Shown: in pieces, positions 35,093 to 45,715 of the stretch
How the letters are laid out: each line of letters opens with the position of its first letter
How positions within the stretch are numbered: position 1 is the first letter of the stretch
Assembly: GCA_031771865.1 (NCBI GenBank)
Contig: JASISA010000040.1
Coordinates: 1,364,001 to 1,428,000, forward strand
Reading direction: 5' to 3'
From: Nothophaeocryptopus gaeumannii
Lineage: Eukaryota > Ascomycota > Dothideomycetes > Mycosphaerellales > Mycosphaerellaceae
DNA length: 64,000 nt
Translations under genes and position numbers: made by a program
The notes under the pieces: model-generated
What the model saw: only the letters and a program-made list of their open reading frames with translations
Databases searched by the model: none
Told to the model about the DNA's origin: nothing

Positions 35093-36856
35093 TCAATAAA
35101 TATACCTAAAATTCAAATTCTCCCGATCCGTCATATCACTGAACGCCGTCGCATCCAAATCCCTCCCCTCCAATCCCCCCTCCTGCATCCCCTGAATGCG
35201 ATCCCTCCTCCGATTATCCCTCCACAGCATCGCCCTCAAAACCAAAATCACAACAAATTCAATCAAATGACTCACAATCATACTCCATATCCCCAACTCA
35301 TACTCCGGACTCTGACTCGTCAAGTAGAAGAAGGGACCTGCAATGTTCCCCGTACAATAACCCAAGAAAAGCACTCCATTTGTGACGACTTTCTTTGTGT
35401 GCCCGGCGGTGTTGGCGGTCGTCATGGAGAGGATCATACAGAACGCGGCGTTGTAGGGTCCGGTGAGGTAATAGCAGGTGAGGCGACCACCCATGTTGTC
35501 TTGTGGGAGGAAGCGGAGTCCGAAGGCGCCGGCGATGTTGGGGAGGAGGAAGAGCAGGATGAACCAGCAGCGGGTTAGGCGGCCGTGGCGGGACATGTAG
35601 TCGTTTAGGTAGACGCATGCAAGGATGGAAAGGGCGATTATGAAGCCATAGGGGACCTACGAGCGAGGGGTTAGTAGAGGTCGTAGTGGTTTTGGTGATG
35701 CAATGTCTTACCTGCATCAGGGTTGTGACCAGAGTTGAGAATCCAAAGCCCTTGATGATGATTGTGCCGAAGTTGCTGATGCCTCCATTGGGGATGTTGC
35801 ATACCGTTCCAAGCACGAAGAACAGATAGAGCTTCGGGTCCAGGAATGCCTCTCTGACCTGATACCACTTAAAGCTCTTATTCTCCACACCGGACTGATC
35901 ATCCCGCTTCCTCTCCACTGCGATCCTCTTCTCTCGCTGCGACAGACCCTTCGCAGTAACAGGCGAGTCCGGCAGGAAGATGAACATTACAACGCCCCAT
36001 ATACAGCATAGAGCACCGATGATCAGGAATTCATACTTCCAGCTAGGCAGCGCGCCCTTGATGTTACCAATGCCAAAACCAAGAAGGCCACCAAGGGCGA
36101 TTCCAATACCGTTGGCTGTGTACCAGAGACCCATTCGGATAGGCTGTTGGCGGCGAGTGTACCACATTGCCGTGACGAGCATGAAGGCCTACACCGTACA
36201 CGTCAGTACAGATGTTCCGGAAGCAGCTGATAAGCAAGACCAACAGGATCCGAACAAGCCTCAGCAGCACCAGCCAAAGCCCTCAAAGCCGCAAGGCTAC
36301 TAAAGTTCTTCGCAGCAGCCTGCAACATCAAAAAGAATCCCCACAAGAAGATGTTGAAACCCAAATATTTCCCAACAGGCAACCTCTGCAACAACAAATT
36401 CGTCGGCAGCGCCCAAGCCAAGAACCCAAAGTAAAAGATCGAACTCAACCAGCTATATTCGGTGCCCACAAGATTCAAATCCTCTCTTATCCCAAAAATC
36501 GCCGCATAGCTCAGCGTCGTCTTATCGATGTAAAAGAACGCATAGCAAACAGCCAGGTACGGTAAGATCATAAGGTCGATTTTACGGACGAGTTCCTTCT
36601 CCTCAGCGGGATCGATGGGTTCGTGGATCTCATCTGGGCTGTTGAACAATGCCATGGCGACGTCGACGTCGCCATCGCCAGTTTTGGAGACTTTCCATTT
36701 TTGTGGATGGTCGCCGTCTGCCGTAGAGGCTGTTTCTTGGTGAATGGTATGTTGGCCATCTTTCTGCGGATCGTAGGTTATTCGTTCCGGGGATGTTGAG
36801 CTTGAGGTGGCGATGTCGTCTGTGGCTGCTACGGGGTTTCTTTTGAAGACTCCCAT
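35093..36856 (-). CDS. MFS transporter, allantoate permease (DAL5) type
   Basis: Anion:cation symporter family permease of the plasma membrane, likely for a small organic anion such as a vitamin, ureide or carboxylate. Exons 36856-36245, 36188-35712 and 35656-35093 give 550 aa. After a cytosolic N-terminus of about 95 residues come 12 predicted membrane segments. Family features: LVRKIDLMILPYLAVCYAFF before TM1, YIDKTTLSYAAIFGIREDL, and FLPDSPVTAKGLSQREK in the central loop with a following (F)KWYQVREAFLDPKLYLFF, diagnostic of DAL5-like carriers. Intron 1 starts with GTTGGT, a weak donor, but the acceptor GTGTAG and the frame (ACSDP then AFMLVTAMWY) support it. The exact substrate cannot be told from the sequence. 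Confidence 0.9.
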
Positions 36857-37938
36857 GTTTGGTGGTAGGTAGGTGGTCTGAAGAGGGTGTAGGTGAAGGA
36901 GAGAAGATGCTGAAGGCGTCTATGTAAAAAAGGTGTTCATTCGTACTTACGCATCATGTCCTGACGGTACAGCTTTGTAGCGAGGACTCCGATTGTCGTC
37001 AATTACCGGCATACTTGCATTCAAAGCACGTTATAGAAGCGTGCGATACCTGCTTCCTCAGCCAAAATGCAACCCCCAAATGCACGACCCCGCATGCTCT
37101 TCTCCACGACAGATGGTGGTGAGACTCCGAATAGGGCAAGAGATCGCCAGGCCGGCGTGTGTGTGTTCGGCAAGACGGTAACTGTCGGGAGGCGTTGTTA
37201 AGAAGGCATCGGACAGCTAGATGGGACAGTATATATATTCGATAAGCTCTGCTTCTCCCATGTCTTTCGTACATGCGTTCTTGGGCACATCTTCTTCAAA
37301 ATCCGTAGACTCTCATACATCATGAGGTATAAACAAATCGTCATCGTAGCATCAACGGCATGACACTTACAAGGTGGTCGTAGAAGTGAAAACAGAACAG
37401 CAATGAACTCGCCCGCAAAATTGCTATCATCCTCCTCTTCACGGAGACGATATACGTCCCTCATTCATTCCATTGTACCACCAGGCGAGGCTTTCGACAT
37501 CAAACTTCCAGAATCTGATTGCTCGAATGCCATGGTGCATAGCGATGTGGATGCAACAAGCTCGCGAAGCTCCACACCGAGAACGGAGACAGGCTTGAAG
37601 ACGCCGCCCTAAGCGCCAAGGCGAGAAGGATTTTCCTGTCATGCACGTGAAGCACGCGGATAAATGCCGGATCGCACCCGAGCACCAAGCGCCAAGCAGG
37701 GTGCGAGATGATCATAGCAGGGTGCCCCAGCTTTCAATTCCTTGAGCCGTTTCACACATGCCTCAAGTTCCGGGCGAGTCATTTTCGCAGACCTTCCCAG
37801 TGCCACGGCCTATGAACGACCGGCGTGGTCCAGACACGCGCGTAATAGCTTCGGCGAGCGCGGGGAGGACACCCACGGCCCTCGTCGAAGACCATCGGCG
37901 CACGGTACCGGGACTCTGAGGCAAGGTAATCCTGTAGC
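36857..37938. other. Intergenic region, MFS transporter / Zn2Cys6 factor
   Basis: About 1.1 kb holding the promoter of the transporter and the 3' end of the transcription factor. A minus-strand frame at 37464-37375 (MRDVYRLREEEDDSNFAGEF..., followed by a GTAAGT donor) and a plus-strand frame at 37403-37612 are open but short and match nothing I know. I do not call a gene. Confidence 0.4.
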
Positions 37939-40722
37939 TCATCCTCGTCGCTTGCTCGTTGTAGGGTAGGTGCCGTAAGCCGAGTGGTCAACACTGGCTT
38001 CGCGATATCTCTTTTGTCCGTGCCCTGAAACGTACGCGTTGGTGAATGCATCTTGCCACATCACTGGCGTAACCATCGGCATCGCGGGAGGTGTTGTGTC
38101 CGGAATTACAGAGCTTGCATTGACCGGAAGCTGCTGTGCGCCGTACAGAGCGTGTGAGTTGATTGGTGAAGTTTGATTCGGCATCATCGGGGCAGATGTA
38201 GGTTGCATGCTGCGAGGGTCAGGAGGTGTAGCTTGAGGTGGAGGTGCACCGCCGAATGCGGCGTTCCACTGATTGAAGATTCCAGAAGGATCCCAGACCG
38301 GAGTATGCTGCTCGTTGCTGATGACAGGTTCCAAAGCGTAGCCAGTCTGAGGCGTAGTCGATACCTGCTGTAGATTCTGAGTCGCGTATGCTGTCTGCTG
38401 CGGTATTTCGTAGCTGCTGCCGTGGTGAGGCATAGGTGGTCGCGGAGGTATGGTATGCCCTGTCGTTCCATCAAACGTTGCGTATTCAGCGGTCGAATGC
38501 AAAGGCTTGGATGTAGCTGCATCGCCCATGTTCCAAGCCGTTTGATGTAGCGCACTCGTGGCCCCAGATCCAGAGCTGGAGGGCGTAGGGTGATTGTCCA
38601 TGGTAGGGCTTCGCAGTCCAAGTGTTGGCTTCAACTCGAATGGCTGGGTTACATCGGCGCTGAAAGCTTCGCGCAGAGCATTGATCTGAGCTTGCATCTC
38701 CGCATTGGCGGAAGGAATGCAGTGCTCCAGTACGCGCATGTGTCTCGTGAAGTACAGACGAGCCTGGGAGTTCAGGACAGGATCGGGGCAAGTTATTGCG
38801 GCCTGCGGTATCTGTTAGCACCACTGAAATGACGAGTCGCGCGTCGAACGACTCACCAGATGAAGCATCATGCAGGTCAGAACGCAGTATATCGTAAAAT
38901 TGACCCCTCGACTCATGAACTGTAAGCCGTGAAAGCCAAAGTCACGGTGCAAAGCCTCCTGAACTCGACACATCTGAGATGCAGATGAGAGACAAACATC
39001 CAACTGAGCCTTCCAAGACATGTCACCTTTTTGCAGTAGCGCTTGAAGCTGTGGCCTGTGGTGCATGATCACAACCAGGTGATGATACACGTGGACGTTA
39101 GCCATGAAATGGTCGCCTCCAAGCCAGGGAGCGCTGCCATCTTCGGGATACTGCAGCTGAAAATCGTTCGGCAGAGTCTTCACCCATATAGGCAGATCTT
39201 CATTGTGCTGTACAAAGGTCGGATCCAAGGCCCAGTCTTTCTTGAAGCGCTTCATGTTCTGCCACAACTGGTTGGTATGCTTGATGTTCCTGATGTTCTG
39301 CGCCATTATCGTGCTGCGTCGTGATGTGAGATGCTCGAAAGCATCAATTCCATTTGAAGGAAGTGGCATGGTGTATTCGACGGTAGTCATATCCACTTGG
39401 AAGTCTGACCTGCCTAGGGGAGCACCGCAGAGTATCTCGAGAATGAGCATGGTTTGCCAGACTCGTGTCTTGATCATACAGTCCACCTTGTCGAGGGTAC
39501 ACGTGTCTTCTGGGTGATGACGGTCGTGATGCTCATGAAGGTCAAGGTCGATGGCCATGGTAGTCATGTATTTGACCGTCATCCAAGTTCGATAGTAGTA
39601 ACCTCGCTTCGAAATGCTCTCCCGAGCCTTCAGCAGAATCACCAATGCTTGAATGGTGCTCAAACGAGGCACATCTTTCACAGTCTCCTCGTGTTTGGCC
39701 GCAAGAGCCAGCCATCTCCGCGACTCAATAGGCGGCTCAAGGTATCTTGCGACACACGCAAATATGGCCTCCAGCAGAAGAGGAGAGATGGCATTCCGAT
39801 TGGTGCGCCACTGTTCGTAGAAAATTGCGCGATGCAACACAGGACAGTAAGGATGAATATGGTCGAAGTAATATCCGAAGTAGTCCAAGGCTCGCTCGTC
39901 CGAGGGCATCATTTCTGGAGGGATACGGACAGTGGAGTCTGCCATGACAGAGGCTGGCAAGGCGACCTCTGCCTCCTCTATGGCCGGTGCATCCGCGCCG
40001 AGATGCTTGTTCTTGATGTAAGGTGCCTCAGAGGTAATGTCGATCTGCAAGTCGCCCATCTGATTGGAAAGTTGTCTGACTCCGGCTTCGATATCCTGTG
40101 GATCGCCACTCGAGCTGCGGGAGTCTTCCGTCTGCGAGCGTGCAAAGCTCGGCTGTTGGCCAGCTTGCTGATATCTGGCAGCTGACGCATTCTGGGCGTA
40201 GTAGTCTTCATGTGAATATCCGCGGTCCAGCCCCGGCGCTGGTTGTGTTGGATAAGTCTGTTGTTGTGGTGGTGGTGGGTTGTAAGTGCTTGCGTTGAAA
40301 TCATGTTGGAATACGGGCGCAGAAGTAGGTGCTGTGGTAGGCATGGCCGGCGGAACATTGGTCGCCCATTCGTGCACCATCCGCGGTTGTTGTGTAGAGG
40401 CTCCATTCGGTTTCGTTTCCACGGGACTGCTGGTTGGAAAAGTGGTGTTCTGGAAAGAGAATGTCTGCTGGCCCGAGACTCCATCGGGAGTTGTCTGGTC
40501 ATCGTCCTGGTCGAGGGTCGGCGGAACGCATTTCAATTTGAGGCGTACACACGCTCCGCAGGGCCACGGGCCGTTTTGAAGAGCTCCGTCGCAGCGTATT
40601 TTGCGTTTCCGGCAGCCATCGCAGGCTCGCATAACCTTGAGGCGTTTGTGCCTGTTATACTCGTCGACGAAGACATACTGCTTGGTATGAGCCGTCGGCG
40701 GAGCATTCGCAGCGTGCTCCAT
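37939..40722 (-). CDS. Zn(II)2Cys6 transcription factor with fungal-specific TF domain
   Basis: DNA-binding regulator of 912 aa. Exon 1 is 40722-38857 and exon 2 38811-37939, with a 45-nt intron (GTGAGT..CTAACAG). The zinc cluster is near the N-terminus: C34-x2-C37-x6-C44-x10-C55-x2-C58-x6-C65 in ACDGCRKRKIRC..CGACVRLKLKC, preceded by a basic RHKRLKV. The middle has the fungal TF domain (YFDHIHPYCPVLHRAIF, then SKRGYYYRTWMTVKYM and LLILEILCGAPLGRSDF-like sequence). The N- and C-terminal regions are rich in Pro, Gln, Thr and Ser, as in activation domains. It lies next to the MFS transporter but 1.1 kb away and separately transcribed, so control of that transporter is only a possibility. Confidence 0.88.
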
Positions 40723-41494
40723 CCGGAGGAAGTGCTGTTTCTGGAGGTGTTACCTGGTGGTAGTGAGAAGCGCGAGCGCAGAAGCGAAAGTCATCGGAAG
40801 ATTAGCTGGAGAGAGAGAGAGGCACTAGGGGACCGAGACGGCCGCGACCATCGGCCCACTTTGTAGTAACAGTAGTATAGTAGGAATATGTGTCCAGGAG
40901 GAGTGTCCCAAGGGCAGGCGGGCGGACTGGTGATGATGACTGCCGTTCATCTCTCTGAAGCGACGGGCCAAGGGTGTTTCCCTTGTCGCTTGTCTCTAGT
41001 GGCGCCGAGTAAGCTCAAGCGGCGAGGTGCGAGTAGCCCGTTCACTGGCGGAGGCTGTGGAGGGGTATGGATGCCAACCTTACACCTGCAGACGATCCGC
41101 TGCACCTCTGCTCTGCCGCTGCGCGAAGCAACCATCCAGACATGCACCAGGGCCACACCAGTTGTCGTTGTCGTCGTCGTCGTCGCCGCCGCCGCCGCCA
41201 CGTTCAAGTGACTTCTGCTTGCCGCCGTCGAACCTTGGTGGTGGCGCCGTCCGCCCACATTCGCCTTCAGCACGCAAGGGCGGGGGCGGGCATCTGCCAA
41301 GCCCATCCTGCTGCGCTGCCGACGGTAGACTCCGCCACCCGAAAGCGCCGGCTGTCAAAGCTACATCACGCACGATAGATGACATTCGCAAACCATCACC
41401 ACCACACACCCAATCCACTGGTAACTGCTCATTGTAACCACGTTTGGGATATTGTTGCATTCCACTTGCTTAGAACGACGCCACCTGCGCAAAC
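40723..41494. other. Divergent promoter region, Zn2Cys6 factor / CIA2
   Basis: 772 bp between two divergent genes. It contains a trinucleotide run (see 41161-41199). Several overlapping open frames on both strands are GC-rich artefacts without conserved content. Confidence 0.5.
41161..41199. repeat. GTC/GCC trinucleotide microsatellite
   Basis: GTTGTCGTTGTCGTCGTCGT grades into repeated GCC units. It is 300 bp upstream of CIA2, not in a coding region. Confidence 0.85.
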
Positions 41495-42088
41495 ATGTCT
41501 CTGGACAACGCAAACCCAACCATCATCAACGCAACCGACCTGCCGTCGCGTCGCCGTTCCACCCATGCAACGGCGAAGCCTCGAGGAATATTCGACGCCT
41601 TAGCGCCGCAGTACCCAAATGTCTCGGATCCCACTTCGTCACCTGAGGCGCTGTCAGATCTGAGTGACAGCAGCCCTTCGGACGAGGAACGCGAGGAGAT
41701 TGACGAACAGGAAGTCTACGACCTCATTTCCGCCATCACTGACCCCGAGCACCCGCTCACCCTGGGCTCGCTGGGTGTCGTCAACCTGGAGGACATTAAG
41801 ATCATCCCGCCAACCTCTCCCCGGTCTCGCATTAGTTCCGTGCAGGTACTGATAACACCTACCACCTCGGCCTGCTCCTTGACCACAGTAATTGGACTCG
41901 GCGTCAAAGTGCGCCTTGTGAACGCTTTGCCACCACGTTTCCGCGTGGACGTGCGCATCAAAGAGGGCACGTCCTCGTCCGCGGATGAAGCAAACAAGCA
42001 GCTGGGCGACAAGGAGCGGGTCGCAGCCGCCATAGAGAACCGAAACCTGATCAACATGGTCAACCACATGTTGTCCTCGTGCGAGTAA
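41495..42088 (+). CDS. CIA2: Cytosolic Fe-S cluster targeting factor CIA2 (MIP18/FAM96 family)
   Basis: Single-exon gene for 197 aa. Component of the CIA targeting complex (Cia1-Cia2-Mms19) that delivers Fe-S clusters to cytosolic and nuclear enzymes. Conserved features are EVYDLISAITDPEHPLTLGS, then LGVVNLEDIKI, LITPTTSACSLTTVIGLGV with the reactive Cys of the family, and VRIKEGTSSSADEANKQLGD with KERVAAAIENRNL. The N-terminal 60 residues are low in complexity and acidic, usual for fungal orthologues. Length is within the family range. Confidence 0.95.
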   Translation: MSLDNANPTIINATDLPSRRRSTHATAKPRGIFDALAPQYPNVSDPTSSPEALSDLSDSSPSDEEREEIDEQEVYDLISAITDPEHPLTLGSLGVVNLEDIKIIPPTSPRSRISSVQVLITPTTSACSLTTVIGLGVKVRLVNALPPRFRVDVRIKEGTSSSADEANKQLGDKERVAAAIENRNLINMVNHMLSSCE

Positions 42089-42743
42089 GAAAAGCCGCAC
42101 GTGTGCGAGTTCCTGCAGTAGCGCGGGATGGGGGACGTCGAACATGTTGACGTCCACATCGGATGTTTAGGGCACGCAATGATCTGCGGATGTCTCAATC
42201 TGCCATCCGTACGAGCCTGGTGACTAAAGCACACTTCGGCTCAAAAACAGGCCGAGGCATTGAGCTTATGAGGCACGTGCAAATCGCGGCGCAAGCTCGT
42301 CTTTCGAGCAGACCCTCGCACACACGGCACAGCGCATGGATCCGGCTTCTTCACGGCAAGATTAGGCTTGACGGAGCGCAACAGAACATCTCGCTTAGAG
42401 GCAGCAACATGGAAGAGCACAAGTGAGGTTCAATTAAGGTTCATAGTTAAATGCTTTCTAGAGGATGTGGACTGTGCCTACGCCTTCGACTTTACCTTCC
42501 AAGCGCCTTTGCTCCTTCCAATTCTAGCTTAAAACGTATCGGGATCCAGACGAGCTCGGCGACCTCCAGCCTTAACCGCCTGCCAATCCAGGAAACGAGC
42601 TCCATCCCTGCCGCCATAAACGCTGATGCCATGATGCTATCCTGGAGCCCGCTATGCATGCTTCGAACACTGCACGGATGTCAATATCAACGTGCGTAGA
42701 ATCTCAAGCGTCGAAAAGAACTCTGATGCTTTGGCAAGCTCTG
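42089..42743. other. Intergenic region, CIA2 / Rcr-like gene
   Basis: 655 bp between convergent genes. Frames at 42163-42426 and 42451-42699 are open but have no family motif; I see no gene in it. Confidence 0.5.
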
Positions 42744-43325
42744 CTACTGCCGCGCTCCTGAAGCCAACGGTAAGCTAGCTTCGCCCTGGTGCATGGTCTC
42801 TGGCGGATGATATGTCTGGTCTGCCATTGCCTTGCTGCCTCCTTGAGGAGGCGCATACGGCGGTGGTGCATATTGTGGGGGTTGATACGCTGGTGGAGGC
42901 GGTGGGTATCCATTCATTGCATAGCCCTCCTGCTGCTGGTACGGATCTTGATAGTAGGGATTGTACTGGGGCTGCTGCTGGTAGCGTGGGCCACTTCGTA
43001 CCATCCAGCGATGATATGCAAGCGGCGGTTTGCCTGCTCGGATGCGTTTCTTTGCGTGAAGGTAGCCGCCAACGAAGAAGAGCAAGATTGCAGCGAAGAT
43101 TATGGAGATGATAGCGTATCTCACAGCCAGTCCAGTCTGTTATCATCAGCATTGTCCGGCTAAGGCTTGATTGTATTTCCAACTCACTGGAGACCACCAC
43201 CAGCTGTCATAGTCGAGTCCGTTGTCTTCATCGTCATAGTTGTCATCCGCATTCGTCAAGAACCCATTGTCATGATCATAGCTGTCCTGCCTCTTCAACA
43301 ACCACCCCACGACCTGCGACGCCAT
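42744..43325 (-). CDS. Rcr-family single-pass membrane protein
   Basis: Protein of 176 aa from exons 43325-43188 and 43136-42744 (51-nt intron). The start MASQVVGWLLKRQDS leads to an acidic stretch, SWWWSPTGLAVRYAII, one membrane helix (about residues 50-70), a basic KKRIRAGKPPLAYHRWMV and a long Pro/Tyr/Gln tail with PPPPPAYQPPQYAPPPYAPP. The helix plus (R/K)xGxPPLxYHRWLV followed by PY-rich sequence is the pattern of yeast Rcr1/Rcr2, endosome/vacuole proteins that act with Rsp5 ubiquitin ligase on membrane-protein turnover and chitin deposition. The PPxY-like motifs fit WW-domain binding. Function is by family. Confidence 0.8.
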
Positions 43326-44354
43326 TGCGTCCTTCCGTTGTGGTCACTGCAAGATGATCAGGCGGCCGTAACCTTGTCTAGGCGGGATGTAGCCTACTGC
43401 AAGGACAGCGGCGCAAGCGTGCAGGTAGGAGCCCTGTGTCGAAGGAGAGGGATAGGATAGGAGATCGGCGAAACGCGTATCCGGTTCGCAAATCGTAGAT
43501 CTGAGGTTGACAAGGCCAAACGAGCGATGGTGGCCGCAGCTGGGGGCCAATGTTCTGTGTGTGCCTTACTGTCGTATTGGTGGTGTTGCGCAGAGAGGCT
43601 GTTGCGTAGAGAGGCTGTTGCGTAGAGAGGCTGTGCTGTGGTTGGACTGTGGTCCCTGAGATTCTGGTTAGAGTTTCCTCTCGAAACCAAGGGCGACGCG
43701 CACGTCGCAAGCGCGATCCATGCATGGGTTTCACAGTGAACCGATCAACTGAAACACATCCACTCAAATCCTCACAATTGTTTTGCCTTCGACCTCAGCT
43801 CTCCAACCTCATCCTCACGAATGCAACGTCAAGAGTACATTGTATGCGTCTCACTGCATGTACATTGCGTAGTCTTCGTCAAGTCTCCTTCAATCACTTA
43901 GAGTTTTGCTCACTGTTTGACATGCATTGGTGTGGGCGCCACCAAAGACTATGGCGTCCACGGGGAAACGTACGGGACTTTCTTACGTGATGGAAGGACG
44001 TCAGAATCTGCATGGAAGAACTCTAAGATATCAGGCCAGTGGAAGCATGGCACCGACAAAATCTGCACCAGAGCGCGGGATGAGATACTTCACCCTAGAA
44101 GACGGGCTGCTAGTGCGAGCACACCAGAAACGCTTTTCCAAGCTTATGAATGCCTTCACTGGCAAGTCCATGCTGCCATGTGAAGGGAGAGCGGAACCTG
44201 CCGGACAGGGTGATGATTGATGCCCAGCGCGAAGAAGATGGTTGTCAAGGTTTGAGGCCGCTGCGACGGGTTCCAGAGCAGCGAACGATTACGAATGTGA
44301 AGTCGCCTGGTGGACGAGAGTCGGCAGAGAAGGTAGAACAAGGTACGAGCCTAT
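43326..44354. other. Intergenic region, Rcr-like / GPALPP gene
   Basis: About 1.0 kb with the promoter of the Rcr-like gene and the 3' end of the next minus-strand gene. A short tandem repeat lies at 43584-43632. A plus-strand frame at 43927-44220 contains GMRYFTLEDGLLVRAHQKRF, which looks protein-like, but I cannot place it in a family or find splice partners. Confidence 0.4.
43584..43632. repeat. 16-bp tandem repeat, three units
   Basis: GTTGCGTAGAGAGGCT repeated three times, the first unit with one change (CAGAG for TAGAG). It sits about 260 bp upstream of the Rcr-like start codon. Confidence 0.8.
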
Positions 44355-45268
44355 CTAGAGATAACTTCCTCCCGAGAATTTGCCTGAGAAGCCGGCGGCC
44401 TTGTTGAGCATCTCCCTTTTCTGGGAGGAGGATATGCGTGAGCTAGACGCCATATCTTTCTCACGATCGAAGGCCCGTTTGCTCGGATCATCTTCTGCAT
44501 CGTCGCCTTTGGTTTGTCGGTGCTGTTCTAGCAGCGATGGCCCTCGCGTCTCCTGCACACAATGTCAGCATTTAGATCGGAATCTTCGATGTATCCGGGT
44601 CTTCGGAGATGAAGAGGTGAAGTACGTACATTGTGCTCCCGTATCTTGCGATGCGCGGCCTCATCCTTTGCCGTCTTCGAACTCTTGGCTGGATCTATCC
44701 TGCTTGGTGCTGAGGGCTTGCTGATTCCCATCATTTCGTCCTGAAGCCGTTTCTGCTTCTGCTCAGGTGTTTCGTGCCAGGTCGAATTGTCTCCATCTGA
44801 AATGTTGGGTCCTCTGGCGCCTTTACCTGTATTGAACGCCTTGGGTCGCTGTTTTGTGGGATCCATTCTCGCTGCTAGATCGTCTTGTTCGGGAGGCATC
44901 ATCATCCAATCGTCCCTCTTGAGCTTTTGTACTGAAGATGTGTTCGTCGCGGGCTCATCGTCTGCAGCGGCCTGAGCAACTGCGACAGCCCCGTCTTGAC
45001 CTGGTAGAGCTGGTCCAAAGTCGTCATCGCTATCCTCACTATCATCTTTTGCGGTGTTCGCTGGTTCTTCAGGCCTCTCATCGAGCGGTGCAGGAGGCAT
45101 GGCCGGTCCTATCACCTTCCGCCTCTTTTCTGGTTCATCCGGACTTGCAGCACGCTTGATACCGTTTGCGCCGGAGCTTGTAGAAGGCGCATCTTCCGTC
45201 TCCTCTTCTTGCTTTCTCTTCCTCTTAGCCAAAAGGTGCGGCGGCAGGTCAGGTCCTATGGCCGACAT
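44355..45268 (-). CDS. GPALPP-motif protein (DUF3752)
   Basis: Protein of 278 aa, exons 45268-44630 and 44552-44355 with a 77-nt intron. It starts MSAIGPDLPPHLLAKRKRKQ and repeats IGPAMPP and FGPALPG, the GPALPP motifs that name the family. The C-terminal DUF3752 is seen as RDDWMMMPPEQDDLAARMDP, STWHETPEQKQKRL, then SLLEQHRQ and AFDREKDMASSSRI, which spans the intron. The protein is highly charged and likely disordered. Members are linked to nuclear/spliceosomal extracts in other eukaryotes but have no defined biochemistry. The ATG at 45268 is chosen because it begins the conserved MS-IGP start. Confidence 0.88.
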
Positions 45269-45715
45269 TGCTTTCGTTCGTATGCGGGTTAATGTTGTTG
45301 ATTGGAATTGATGCTGCTGCGAGCTTCGCTTGTGGAGGAAGATAGACGAGCTCCGTGGGGAGCGGAAGCTTGCACCAGGCAACCTCAACTGGTCACCAAC
45401 CTTTCGAGTATTGTCTTTCGCAAGTTTTGTCGCTCTGTTGCACGTTGGAGCACAAGGAGACAAATAATTGCATAGTTTATTTGACGAGTAGCCGGCGCCT
45501 CAAGATCTACGACCGCCGTGACGTCTGAACGAACGATTACGAATGCGAATCCTCCGCGTCTAGCTACGAAACCCATACAACACGATTCGTATATTCGAGA
45601 GCTCTATCCCACTCGTATGATAACAGAGGAAGACTTTGCCGCTTCTGAAGTGGGAGCGTGTCGGTAGAGTGGACTACAGAGAAATGTACGCCAGAAAGGA
45701 GTGTCGATTAGCCCG
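45269..45715. other. Divergent promoter region, GPALPP gene / VPS8
   Basis: 447 bp separating two divergent genes. No repeats or extra coding sequence recognised. Confidence 0.5.

Noticed and set aside
42163..42699. Two short genes after CIA2
   Set aside because: Short frames without homology, splice sites or composition support.
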